NCBI RefSeq assembly: GCF_010183535.1
Contig: NC_071332.1
Coordinates: 12,834,001-12,898,000, forward strand
Source: Caenorhabditis remanei
Taxonomy: Eukaryota; Nematoda; Chromadorea; Rhabditida; Rhabditidae
Length of the DNA stretch: 64,000 nucleotides
Direction of reading: 5' to 3'
Shown here: piece by piece, positions 49,286 through 62,144 of the stretch
How the letters are laid out: each line of letters starts with the position of its first letter
How positions within the stretch are numbered: position 1 is the first letter of the stretch
Notes under the pieces: generated by a model
Told to the model about the DNA's origin: nothing
What the model saw: the letters and a program-made list of their open reading frames with translations, nothing else
Databases searched by the model: none
Translations under genes and position numbers: made by a program

Positions 49286-52200
49286 TCAGACTCGAAAAGA
49301 AGAATCATCGTCCATCGTCGGTATACTTTTGTACACTTTTTGAGACATGACTGGTGATGAGTACGCTGGCGGCGGGGAATGACGATGCGGATGACAGAGA
49401 TGATCTGGTTCAGAATCTGATGAGTTCGATGATGAGGATGGCATTTGTTCCGTGTCGATGATGCACACCTGGAAAAAATGGAACTATGAGTTCTTAGTTT
49501 TTCTCTAGCTTTTCCCCATATTTGGTGTAAAGAATATCCCAGTTGAGACTCCGCACAGTTCCCGCACGCATTGTTTCAACGACGGAATTACGATAACTTC
49601 AAAATTTGCCACCTACACAAAACAGATCTCTCTTCAAACTCGATTCATCTTGATTACCCCTCTCTTCTTTCTACTATTTTCTTCTATTCCGACGTCCTCA
49701 ACAACTAAATATTCTGTCTTTTTTCTCATTTCCGTTGGTGGCGCCACTCAATTTTTGTTCGCTTGAAATGCCACATCTTGACTTACCTTATACACTGGTG
49801 AAGGTCTTGAAGACGTTGGTCTGGAAGACGTCGAGGTGGTAGGAAGAGAACCAGTGGATGGATTAGCTTGTTGATGAAGAGGAAGATAGATTCGGGTGTA
49901 GAAGAGAAATATAGAGAAAGAGACGCCGATGATGCACACTGAAAAAAGAAAAGTTGAGATGTGGTAAGCAGGAAACCGACAAAAAGATACCTAAAAGAAG
50001 TGCGAACGTCAGTATGCTATCTTGGAAAGCCTTCATCGCAATCTCTTCTTCTTCCTTTCTAGTCAACGTCTTTCTCATTTCCTCTACTGCTTTCACTCGT
50101 TCCGTTGGTGTTCTCACCGGAGGAATCATTGTCGTTTTCTCGTTTTCCACACAAATTGCCAAGTCTCCACTCATATGGCACGTGGCAGTTTCGGAGCACT
50201 TCATCATTGAACAGTCTTTGTGAGTCCCATATTCACAGAATTTTCCGGTGAAACCTTTGGGACATTTGCACTGAATTGTCTTCTCGTCCATTGAGATGCA
50301 TGCTCCTCCTGAAAGAAGAGGGAAAATGTTTCATTGTTTTATGAGCGGAGGAAATTATTCATGTTTCTACAACTGTTTATGATCAGATAACACCATAAAA
50401 GAGAGGTTGCATTTACATATCAAAAGAGAGCACTTCTTGAGATTTGAATGAGTTCTTAGGAGATGAAAACTGAACGAGTTTGAAGGGAAGTCACCGACGT
50501 TTCATAATTTGAACTATATTTGTTACAAAACTTATATTTTTTAAATGATAATATTCATACTTTTAAAATTCGAATCATAAAATGCTTTCTTACCATTCTG
50601 GCAAACGTGTTGAGCGGAAGCGGCGCACCGAACTTCATTCAACGGTGTTTTGCATTGTGGTCCAATGAAATCGAATGGGCATTCACACTTGTAACCTGTC
50701 GACGATTTCGAATCTATCGAGCATTGACCTCCGTTTGCGCAAGGCTTTTGAAGGGAACAGATTTTGATGTCTGAAAAATTAATCATGGGAGTTACTCGGG
50801 AATATTACGAAGAAAACCCACCAATATCACATCGGTCGCCAATGAACCCATCACGACATTTGCATGTATTCGGCACACCATTATGACATCCTCCGTTGAC
50901 ACAACCAGCACGAGGGAGGCATTGTTCACACTGTGTACCGTTGAAACCGTTGATACATGAGCATTGATTAGGTGCCACACATTTTCCACGTCCGCTGCAG
51001 CCACCAGGACAGATTGCTGAAAAATAGAAGGTTTGTATATGAAAATTTGTAAACGAAATTTTCAGATTTTTGGTCTAACCGACACTTCCGGAACACACCT
51101 ATATAGTTTTCCACATTACTATTTACTGTATAATATGTGCCACCTGCTCTCATCTCAATTCAACTATTTATCTGATGATGCAACGTGCCAAAATTATGCC
51201 ATTTATTTATCTAACTTGAGATGACCTAATCTAATTAGAGCGACAAGAGAACAAACACCTGTAGTTGTTACAATTACTAGCACCTGGTACTCCGTGTACA
51301 CTATGGTGTATAATTGTTCTTTCAAGCTTGAAATGGTAGGTTTCACTGCCTGAAAGTTCCAGTTTCTTCCAATTTTCAACAATATTGTAATCAGGAATTG
51401 TACCCCGAAACAAATCCTCAACATCTTGGCGGGACGGATCAGATCGAGGTTAATTGGTTGACTTCGTTTTTTCCGCTAATTGGAAAACTAACTGTGTGTT
51501 GTCTTTGCCCGTTTTCTGAATCTCTTCGATGCGAATACACCACGCAGCCACCACATTAACCTTGTCCATCAAAATTCTAAAGAGGGTTCTGGTGGTGGTA
51601 TTATTGGAATAGTGTACTCTCAAATACGGAAGAAAACGACCGGAATTCAAAAATGATGCAGGAAGAAGGCTCTCATCTTTTTTAGAAAAAAATTCTAGAC
51701 TGGACACTTTTGAGAAAATATCATTTCAGGTGAAGCTGCTTGGCGATCCAATAAACGTAAGATTTAATCGGAGAACCAAGCTTCTAGTAATTCCGACATC
51801 AGGTTCATAAATTTTCCTAATTTCACACCCATCTCTCTCTCTCTCTCGAAATTCTAAAAATCGTTCAATCATTTTTCGATTGCGCGAAACTGAGAGCTTC
51901 TTTTCCTCTTTTGTGGCCGGCGCCATTTCCCGCGTATCTTTTGATGTAACCAAGAGGGTGCCGACGACGACGACGACGACAATCATCACACAACTTGTCA
52001 ATTGTACACCAGATGTGTGAATAAATGAAAAGAACATTGAGAAGGGAGAAAGAGGGAGCGAATGGGTTAATGGATCGGAACCAGTATGATGAGTCTAGTA
52101 GAATATTGACAAAAAGGAAGATGAACCAGCAGAGTATTATCATAACTGAGCTTACTACAATAACTTACGATTAGAGCAATCGCCACCAGTCCATCCGGCA

Positions 52201-53052
52201 GAGCATCGTCTTTCACCTTCAGATGAGCACTCCCAATGTTGGTCACGAGATGGAATACAGTAACGACCGCATCGGTTTCCGTAGTAGAAGCTGTAATGAA
52301 AAAATGTACATTTAATTATTTGAGAAAAAGACACACCTTTCACACTTATTTTTCAACTGAACAGTCACATTGAATCCTTTGGAAGTCTTGACAACGATTG
52401 GAGTATCTTGGTTCCATTTGTTGTCAGCGAGTGGGCGGTGGTGCTCGATGGCGAGGACGACTGCAAAGCAAAAGTATTTATACTTTTTGTATTAAACGCT
52501 GATAAGTGCTTCGCACTCTGCTTTCGGCGAGTATTCAAAAAGAATTCGTAGATTTCATTTAGATAAGATTGAGAGTTATTTCCTAATCAAAAAGATTTCC
52601 GTATATCTTTCAGAAAATACTTTCATCTTATCTTTTACCTCGCTGAAAGGTGTCAATGAACTGTACAAAACTATAAGATAAGACACGTGTCACTATCTCT
52701 GACACGGTCTTCAAAGATTGCGCAAACAAAGAGAACCTCCGTCTCTATTTCTCTTTCCTCACAAAAACTGACCATTCGTGATCGGCTCAATAACTTTGAT
52801 ATGCAAATCAATACGTTCCCGCGCCTCTCCGTTATATCGTCCGGTACCGAAACGAAGCGCGGTGCCAGCTTGTACTTTTCTAGGTGTCGATAGATCGTCG
52901 GGTGCCGGACACTCGAAATTCGCACAAACTGTCGATTCGAGAAGAATAGTTCGTGGTGAGGATACGAGCATTTCGATGGTTCCAAAAGCATCGGAGAGAG
53001 GAACGAGGAAGTAGAGGGCGATTGTGAAGATTGCAATGATAGAGTTAGTCAT
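49286..53052 (-). CDS. apx-1: DSL-family Notch ligand APX-1
   Basis: Exons (transcript order): 52773-53052, 52337-52460, 52169-52290, 50822-51016, 50594-50770, 49991-50308, 49787-49938 and 49286-49468, for 516 residues, about the length of C. elegans APX-1. It has a signal peptide (1 to about 22), an N-terminal ligand region, a DSL domain (about 132-173, with YYGNRCGRYC and RRCSAGWTGGDC), four EGF-like repeats (about 177-340), a partial fifth cysteine cluster, a transmembrane helix (about 396-422) and a serine/proline-rich tail ending DDDSSFRV. APX-1 signals to GLP-1 in the four-cell embryo and to Notch receptors in other tissues. The 1.15-kb intron 3 has clustered E-boxes, and intron 1 has several GATA-type sites. 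Confidence 0.96.
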
Positions 53053-56000
53053 TTTACAAGAAGGGCGGGTGAAACAACCTGAAAAAAGAAGAGTAAAACG
53101 TAGAAATTAGAGAAACTATATAAATTTTGAAACGAAAAAATCTGTCGAGAATAAAAAAGACGAATAAATAGACACAATTAGTGAGAGTAGAGAAGATATC
53201 AGAAACTTTCTGAAAATAACCATTTATTCATTAGTGAGTATGAAAACTCGAAAAAAAAACAAACAAATCACGAAACCTTTCAGAAAATGTAAGGAACTCT
53301 CCCGACGCGGATATATTATCTCAAAAGAAGATAAGCTTGAAATCCCCCTATCTAATCGTAAAACAAGACAATAGAAGACACTGGAACACCGGATAACATA
53401 GACACTAAATGAATCCAAAACGCAGATGAACGAAAAAAAGTGTCCAATTAGAATAGATATATTCCAATCAAAACGAACAGAAAGAAACACTTCTAATTCC
53501 ATGTCTCTTCTTCTTTTGCGCGCCTCGAAATAGAGTGCAGATGTTTGGAGTGGTACACAGACCACGCCCCCTCTCTACTGAACCCTGTACGAGAGAGTAC
53601 AAGAGTTGAAGAGACGTAGAAAATGGGTGACCAGAAACGAACAGCTGTGATGACGATAGTGAAAAAGGAGAAATTGAGTAAAATAGTCTTGAGCATCAAA
53701 CCACAGGGAACAAGAAACTTTGCAAAGTCAGGTCAACCGAATTGTCTAGACTGAATGGACTGCAACTACCGAGAGTGTCCACGCGTCCTTGGAGAAGTTT
53801 GGAAACGAAAGGCAAGATAAGAAATAAGCCTTGAAGGACATATCATGCCAGTGGATGCTAGATCGCGCAAAGTTGCCATATGAACGGAAAACAGCTATGA
53901 CTTTAGGGAAAAGTAGATCTTGCAACGCCAATCCACTTTCGACAGTCGAACTATCGTTAGAAGAGCAGGCTGACAACTAGATACACTGATAGATACGATA
54001 TAACTATTCATAACAGTAAGGAGTAATGCAAACATTTCTCATCTTTCACAATAAGTTTTCTGCCAGGTAGCACCTCACCTGGTCAATAGCTGGGTATATT
54101 AAAGCTTTCCCGATGAGCATCAAAGTGTGACGAAAACTGACTGACTAACAAAAGAGAAGAAGCCGCCTTTCCTCTCCTGATTTGTTCGGCAGAGTGTAAT
54201 CGACAATTTGAGATAGTTTGGAGGTGCGAGAATGGTTACTCACAGACGTGCGGAGGTAAACAGTCATCTTATCAAACGTTGGTCACCTGGGAGCACACTT
54301 GTTAGATATCGAATACTTCGTTTTCCAGGTCAGAGAATATGATAATTAGTCAGCTTAATGAATGACGTGTAGCTCTTCAGGTGGCAAAAATAAAAAGGAT
54401 AAGTTTACAGCCTGTATTCTCGTATAATTAGGTGGCTGTTGTTTAGTCCTCTTCTTTCTGAAGACACCGACACACCGTGTGCACCTTGCAACAGGAATCG
54501 GATGCGGCTTACGTAACCTCATTATACCAGTGACACCCGTTGTCTCCCACGGAATTAGATAGTGAGCTGTTCATTAGGAATTCATGTATAAAGAGGGAAA
54601 ACCGCCTTTCCGAGAGGCGACGAATACAGTACTTTATAGGGTGATTCGATGCAATCTGTGCAAAGATACATATTCCGAGCAATAATCTGACAGATTTTGA
54701 GAGAAATTTTAGAAAAGAAGAAGGACTATTTACAATGAAACCAAAATCTTCTATTCTCTTGAACACAAGAAGAAAACACCTGGCAAACGAATAAATATTC
54801 AAATCCCCCTTCATTTCCTCTCCGTTTTCTCCTTATTTGTCAGTCGGCCTAACTTAGGGGCGGCACAGTTCAAAGTGGGCAATAGATCGTAGACTCGTCG
54901 GAAGTATTTAGGTGAATGAGACAAATTGGTTCCCTCCTCAACTAAAAGTACCGCCCATCTTGGAAATTAGAAAAATTCCTACTCCGGTTGAAAAATGGCC
55001 GGATTATCCGGCACAATAGTCGGATTCCGAATCTATGAGTAATTCAGCTGAACTTTCGATATTCCTTTTCTGAGCCTTTCCACTAGGGCTTTCGTACCCA
55101 GTACGAGAAGCAGGTGTCTCCGCCAACACCCGCTTCCTTTCCAACTTTTTTTCTTATCGCGCACAAAAAGGACAGCTGGATGAATTTGAAGATTCGATTC
55201 AAAATAAATATATCTCTCTCCAAATAATTGACAATTATAAATGACACGTGTCAGTGATGGACATCTGCGGACAAAGCGGACGCGTAGCCACCTGCAGGGG
55301 ACAACTTGAATTCTGATAGAAATTATGGTGATGGAGAAGAGGAAGAAACGCTTGTTAAGCGATGAGAGATCTAGAGCGAGAAAAAAGAAGTATGAGGGTA
55401 GGGAATATCAAAAACTCAGATGCTCAAAACGACCCGAGGCAGAGATTTGAGAATGTCAGAACATATGCGAGCTCGTTTTCGTGGCGAGACCCAAATAAGG
55501 TGCTTGACATCACGCAAGCAGTATATCTGCAGTGAAAATGCTTGAATTAATAAAATAAGAAACTGTAGAAGAAATAAAAACACAAGTTGTTGAATTATCT
55601 AACTGGACACATAAACAGGAGCATCTGTGTATAACAATTTTGTGCAACAGCTTGCGACATGCTCATAAATGTTTTACCACTTAGAAGGTGTGAAGTGGGT
55701 TTTTTATCTAATAACTCATCGATATTTCCTTTTTTCGCGAATTAGACACGGGAGGAGATAATTATACTAGGAGTCAACTGGTGACAGCTGTGACAGTTTT
55801 TGCGGGACATCTCGGCTTGAAGGGTGGTGGAATGAGGGAAACAGACGAAAAGGAAGAAGGAAACCAGCAAAGAAATAAACTGAAGATTCTAGAATGTTTT
55901 GGAAAAGCTTTTAGTTTTGGAAGCTGAAAGAACACTGATAAACAGTTCCAAGCGGGGAGAAATAACTGAAGTATGAATAAAAATGTGGAAATATCCGAAA

Positions 56001-57862
56001 TTTCTACTGTGAAATACTTCTAAAATCTTCACGACTAGATATTTCTGGGGTATTTGTTAGTAAACGGTGCTTTAGACGCATAAAACGCAATAGCAGTAGA
56101 ACAGACTGATAAAATATGAAGAAAACGGCTAGCGAGATAAATTAAATTGATTTCGAAATAACCTTTCGCAAAGAAATGTTCTAAAATTGAAAAAAAAAAC
56201 CAATTTTTCACATGAGAAATGCACAAGAAAAATTTCGAAACCGTAATCCTGAAGGCGCACACAAAAATGCCTACCACGGGTCTCACAGCGATAAAAATAA
56301 TCTGTAAGTTCCGAGATTTTTTCTCTGAATTTTCTCAAAGTTCTCTTTGTGAACTGGTGATAAAAAAAGAGAGAAACATAAACCGGAATATAAAATGAGA
56401 ACCGGCGATAAAATAAAAGGATCATCAAATCATCAAAACGCTTTTTGACAGATGCTCCCGCGAGTGAGCTCTTCCGATTGAAACATGTGCCCGGCGCCAC
56501 GAAGACGACGAACTAACAACAGATGTGAGCAGAAATGTCCTTCCCGCGACTCAATATTGCCACGATTATTGTCTCAAAAGTATTGAAAATATGAAATAAA
56601 CGGAAAGAAGGATATCTCATAAATGATGAAAAGCCTTTGATTCCTTTCATTTTTTCTTCCACCCCACCCACACTTTTGTATTTTTTTTTTCTTGTGCAAC
56701 AAATATGATTTGCATGAGAATACATTGATTGTGTAGAGAATCAAAAAGAAATAGAAGAAAGAAAGGAGAAGAAAGATGCGAAGTTCTCAAAATATTTCTA
56801 ACAACGGAAAAAAGTGCATGCGGATAGATGAAGAGTTTCAGAGACCAGCACTAGGATAAATGAGTGCAGAACAATTACTTCAATTATCTGGAACATCTGA
56901 AAATTTCAAAACCGGATGTGATATAACTGAAACTGTTTCAATATTTCGAAACAGATGTTCATGGAAGAAAAACTAAAAAAGGTATCATTTGAATGGAATA
57001 AAAAATGGAAATGTACTCTTCTCCGTCCCATAAAAAGTCGTTATTCGTGCGAGATTAGAACAAAGAATTGGTTTCGCAGTTTCTTCGATGTGCAGCCTTT
57101 TTTTTATTGAATAAATAAGAATAGTAAAAAGTGGAAAGTTGGAAAAAGAGGTTAAAATAATAAATATCACAACTAGACGTTGAATACCTTTAGACAAATG
57201 GAATACATGTTCACATTTTCAGATCCATATACGATATGCATGTATATGTAAGTTCACATTCTCTTAGATTCTATTAAGATTCTTTTTGAAAGGAACAACT
57301 TCGTTTCTCTTGTTCCAACTTTCAATATGTGTGACACCTGCAAAAATGACATCAAATTGTTTGAAGTGTAACCAATGAATGACACCTTTTACTCATTCCG
57401 AAAAACGACTCAATGACCCAGAAAACATACACAGACACTTAGATCCTGCAGGTGTTCTTCTCTTTCTTTTTGTTCCGAAAATGAAATTGAATGAGACATT
57501 AATTGAGGGAGATTTCAGAAGTGATGTTTTGATTGGCTCGGCTTGGATGTTATGAGTACGGTACGAAACAAAACTCGTTTTAATCGATCCCACAACGAGA
57601 AGCTTTCAATAAATAACTCCGGTGATGTTCTTTTAAAAAAACACTGTATTTGAATTTACAGTATCTGTATGTTCCCATCTAAAGTTTTTTGCAATGCTGC
57701 AATCTAAACGATTCCTCCTGATTCCCACGGAGTTCTGCAGCTTCATCTCCGATCACTTCACTCTTCAAACAATCTCATAATTTCCATATTTCTTCTGTAT
57801 ACATTATCCCACAAACTTCCTTTATAAACCCATCTAATCGTCAGTTCTCCACATCGAAAACG
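53053..57862. promoter_or_regulatory. 4.8-kb non-coding region upstream of apx-1
   Basis: No supported exon. Six CACCTG/CAGGTG E-boxes occur between 54076 and 55294 (54076, 54284, 54379, 54777, 55111, 55289), with two more at 57335 and 57449. The right end holds the promoter of the DUF316 gene at 57863. The short open frames here are not protein-like. Confidence 0.6.
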
Positions 57863-59122
57863 ATGACTTCTCAACACGTTTTCTGTCTTTTACTCCTGGT
57901 TGCCACCGTGACTGCCTGGGCCGATTATGGCGACCGTCAGTTCCCGAAGAAACTCTCGTACTCGGAAAATTTGGCTCTTCAACAATCCTGTGGTCGTGAT
58001 GCTCATTACCGTACCAAAGTTCTCAATGGAGATGGACCTCAAGACTACCCATGGGCGGCTGTTGTCAATGTCAAGGGACTTCTGACTGCTTCTGTGATCT
58101 CTCCACGTCATATTCTTTTGTTCAACGTCTTCGAAATGGACAAGGAAGGCAATCGTACTATTCTCAACGATACGAAAGTCATTGAGACTGGATACTGTGA
58201 TGATGACAACGACTGGGTTCTCCCAAAAGAAGTTCATCCACTTTTCCATGTGAAGTTTGTGAATGAGCAGTTTGGAGAAGCATCTGCCAATCGTATCAGA
58301 AGAATTGTTGCTCTTTCTGGATGCGACTTTATCGACCCGTACAAACCATTGATTCTGGAATTGGAAAATGACTTGACATTTGACAAGACTCATGGAGCTA
58401 TCTGTATTCCAAAGAAACAAGAGGGATCTTCGGTTTCTCTCGTTGAAAATGATGAACCATTCACCGTTTTCGGATTAGGACCAAAAGGAAAGATCCTGAC
58501 TGCAGCTCAATTCACCAAGAAGGAATGCAACCAAGAAAACAGAGGAAATGAACATGTATACAACCATGTCTTCTGTGGAAAACCGGTTAATGCGAGCAGA
58601 GGATTGTGCGCTGTAAGTTTTGGGTTTGAGAATGCTGAGAACACTTTCTAATTCCAGGGAGATTTCGGAGGTGGTGCAATTACCAACATCGATGGCCGTA
58701 ACGTCATTGTCGGTGTCTACGCTGAAGGAAACGTTCGTTGCGATAACGCTCCACAATACCACCAGGAACCAGAATTCATTGACATCACTGCCTACGCCGG
58801 AGAAATCTGCCGTCATACTGGAGTCTGTCCCGATGCCGTCGACATCTTGGGAACATCTACAGACGGAGTTTACATCCCAGGAGAAGAAACTGAAACTGAA
58901 ACAACTGAAGAGTCGTACGCCACAGAACCATCCACCACCGAATCAACTGAATCTCCTGAAACCGGCTCAACCTTCAGCTTGGAGACCATCATCGCAGAAA
59001 CCTACGAGAAGATGAAGCTCAACAACTGCTCCGCTAATGAGCACAAAGAGGAGCAACCAAAGGAGATTCACATCCACATCCATCTTGACAAGGATGCAAA
59101 GGTCAATATTGATAACTTCTAA
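57863..59122 (+). CDS. DUF316 trypsin-like protein, probable pseudo-protease
   Basis: Exons 57863-58612 and 58658-59122 give 404 residues. A signal peptide (about 1-18, FCLLLLVATVTAWA) is followed by a chymotrypsin-fold domain of the nematode DUF316 type: VLNGDGPQDYPWAAVV, SPRHILLF, and a final GDFGGGAIT. The catalytic serine position in GDSGG is phenylalanine. The usual Asp before the LILEL strand is not seen, while the histidine of SPRH is kept. So proteolysis is unlikely; it may be a secreted binding protein. A threonine/glutamate-rich linker leads to a C-terminal EIHIHIHLDKDAKVN tail with alternating histidines. It is tail to tail with a related gene, 82 bp apart. Confidence 0.88.
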
Positions 59123-59204
59123 GAGTTTCCATGTCAACCGTTAAATGAATGTTCAATTATTTATTACCAAGATTGATTCCCACACTCAGAAGAAAACAGA
59201 CAAA

Positions 59205-60598
59205 TTAGATTGCACGTTTTCCTTGCTTGTTCGGACCTTTTCGGACGACTTCAATGTCATTCTCGTTTCCAGATTTTCTGAACTTTCCGAGCTTGATATG
59301 AATATGAATGTCATCCTCATCTTCCACTTCACATAATGTCACATCTCCGTTCTGTCCCGTTCCCTCTCCGGTGTTGTTGTTGTTGCCTCCAGTAGTAGTA
59401 TAATTTGGATTTGTAGTGATTCCTCCAGGAGCCGAAGTGACACCATAATCAGTTCCGCCCGATCCATCTGGTCCAAAAGTATGCTCCACATCTACATTGA
59501 TCGGTGGTCGGGTGAATGGAACAGTTGGAATGTATTTTTGAGTAGTTGTGGCCTCCGGGGCTGGGGTAGTTGACTTCGGAACGTATCCTGCACAGACTCC
59601 ACTGTCCTCACAGATTTTCTCAGCGAGTCTTGTCATGTTGGCGAACGTGTACACGGTATTCTCATCAGCCTTGCTACACTCGTATGGTCCATCCACATAA
59701 ACTCCAAAAGCTCTAACTGATCCAGAAATTGTCTTGACAGCAGCCCCTCCGAAATCACCATTGCAAAGAGGTTCTTGAGCCTTCACACAGAACAATTCAT
59801 CGGACGGAAATTCGCAGGGAACTTCGGTAACTTCGGTGTGACGGAGCGTGGCATCTATCACTTCTCCACGATTGTCACCGAATCCATAGAAAGTGAAAGG
59901 AGCAGAGGGACGCTCCTCGTCTGGAAATTATAATTTTCGTAAGGATATAAGTGCAAAACATTAACTTACATCCAACACAAATCGGCTGGGCTCTCAGATC
60001 ATCCGTGATTTGCTTTTGCAGTTCGATAACTGCCACGCGGTTCAGATGATGTGGAGTCACGCATCCATTCAGAATTCTCACACTTTTAACTCCCAATTCC
60101 TGCTTTCCGGAGAATCTATCAGCTTTCAATGTATCAGCGTACACGGAAACTTGTCTAGCATATTTTCTTGGCAGAACCAAATCGCTTCCGGCAGCACCAC
60201 AAAGATCTTTCTCCAATTGTTCCATGTCATGACGATACACGATGCCACCAGTGGTGTTGGTGAAGAAAAGGCGGTCGTAGGAGATGACGTGACGGCTTGA
60301 GATAAGAGTTCCAGTGGTATAAACGGTATGGTTCAAATGATCCGGGATGTAGACAGCAACACTCCATGGAGATTCACCAGAATGAGCAGCCTCTCCGTTG
60401 AGTACTTTTCGAGAGTAATGACCCACTTCTGAAAGTAACCTTCAATTAGAAAAAAAGAAACAGTTTGAACATACCTTTCATGTTGGATCCACAGGTTTCC
60501 TGAAGAGCTTTATTCTCCTCATCGTTGAATCGGAAGGCGTGGAAACCCGAGATAAGAAGAAAAGCTACAAGAGCTGAAGGGAAAAAAAAAGAAACCAT
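59205..60598 (-). CDS. DUF316 trypsin-like protein, probable pseudo-protease
   Basis: Exons (transcript order): 60475-60598, 59970-60428 and 59205-59920, for 432 residues. It has a signal peptide (about 1-21), then KVLNGEAAHSGESPWSVAV, SSRHVISY, and GDFGGAAVK in place of GDSGG. The Asp expected before the VAVIEL strand is Arg (LNRVAVIEL). The catalytic Ser and Asp are thus both changed, as in the neighbour. The C-terminal third is a glycine/threonine/asparagine-rich linker and ends with DDIHIHIKLGKFRKSG and a basic tail. A local duplication in opposite orientation is likely. Secreted; role unknown, possibly gut or immune as for other DUF316 genes. Confidence 0.88.
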
Positions 60599-60985
60599 TG
60601 AGATGGTATGTGAAGAGAGGGGAATCGGGGGTATATATAGTGTGTTTTAATTCGATTAGACCCTGAAGCCGGGGCTTGGGAACGCGATAGTTTCGGTTTT
60701 TATTGCTGCTCTCTGATCATTTCAATGGCTTATGATCGTTGTGAATTCGAAGAGAACAATGAAAAAGAAGGAGCTGAAAAATTTATCAAAATTGGAGAAA
60801 CAATACAGATTCTTATTAAATTGGTCATACTTCAAAATAACAAGTAATAATAGGTTCTAATTTGAACAAAATTAAAATACAAAAAATTAAATTGCTCATT
60901 TTTGAAAATAATATTTACAGTGAATATTGATTTTTGGAAACCCATTTACTTTCCCAGAGTCCGATTGGTTGTCTGAAATTAAGAA
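60599..60985. other. spacer between the DUF316 and Srh genes
   Basis: 387 bp: the DUF316 promoter, with a TATATATAG run near 60634-60640, and the Srh 3' UTR. No other feature was recognised. Confidence 0.55.
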
Positions 60986-62144
60986 TTACTTATGGGCACA
61001 AAAAACAAATATTGAGCGACCTTTCTGGGGTGTGAACATCCTCAAAACTTCTTTTCGATAAGCTTCATGAACCATAATAATGACACAACTCTCTACGAAT
61101 CCGTGAATTCCAAAAATGACAACACACATATTCATCATTCCTTGTGTTAGGCTGTCCATCAAATATGAGATAACCAATACTAAATAAGTGATCAAGAAAA
61201 CAGTCGTAGGGACCCCAGTCTGAACAACGATTCCAATGAAAAAGTGTCTCTGAAGTTTGCGAGTTTTGGATGAAGTGATAAAAGAGGGAACGACATATAG
61301 GTGATAAATCAAGCATCCCATAAAAAACAGAATTTGAGAAAAATCAAAGAAAGCGAGTATTGGAACAGTGAACAAAGATAGGAATTTACTCCAAAAACGA
61401 TCACAGAGCAGAACGAATACAGGCTCAGTGAAGAACTCTTTCGTTGGACACGGTGTACTACTGAGAACTTCCAATTTTGCAGCTTCTTGATCTTCAGGAA
61501 GTTTGAATATAAATGCCATTATTTGGGTATGCACCAAGTAGTTTAGTAAGTAGTAAACTATTCGATTTCTCTGATTTGTAAACCTGTATTTGTTATCTTT
61601 GAGGGAACTGCTTCGACTCTCGAAAAGATAAATCAGAGATACTGCCATTGCTGCAAATTTTTCTATATTACCACAACTTATTTATTTATTGATTCATTGG
61701 GACGAAAGGAAAAAGATATAGATACAAAAGACTGGAAACGGTCCCTCACGAGACAGTTTCGAGTACTTGATGAAGAAACTTACCAATGACAATCATCATA
61801 CCTAGAAGAACCAGAATGAACAACGGAATAGGCAACAAATTGAAAAGACCAACTCCAAACATTGTACACGTTGGAAAAAATACGTAAGGAGTGCCAAAAA
61901 CACCGATGCTGATGTCCAATAGAGTACTAAAAAAGTGAGTGACCAACAATGGGGTTTTCACACATTTCATGCTCTTGGGAGTTTTATAAAATATCAAATA
62001 AAATGTTAGAAGTTGAACTGGAAATGCTATTAACTGTGTCAGGTGACTACAGTATGCCAACCCTTGCCACGAACCAAGAAAACTGTCATCGATGTCACAC
62101 TCAGTGTAGTTGATTGAGTAATATTCTTTGATAGTTTTAGCCAT
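60986..62144 (-). CDS. Srh-family serpentine chemoreceptor
   Basis: Two exons, 61784-62144 and 60986-61650, give 341 residues, typical for Srh. Family motifs are SFLGSWQGLAYCSHLTQ near the N-terminus, FYKTPKSMKCVKTPLL, LDISIGVFGTPYVFFP, FKLPEDQEAAKLEVL and PCPTKEFFTEPVFVLL. The last third has the HRHFF-like loop, GHGF-type helix seven and a cytoplasmic tail. Srh receptors are nematode candidate odorant receptors in ciliated neurons. The ATG at 62144 (MAKTIKEYYS) is used; the frame extends upstream only to a GTG. The reading frame is intact. Confidence 0.92.

Noticed and set aside
51961..51980. GAC trinucleotide run in apx-1 intron 3
   Set aside because: Short simple repeat of about six units. 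It is noted but not considered a feature of interest.
57890..58420. 176-codon minus-strand open frame
   Set aside because: Antisense shadow of the DUF316 gene on the plus strand.
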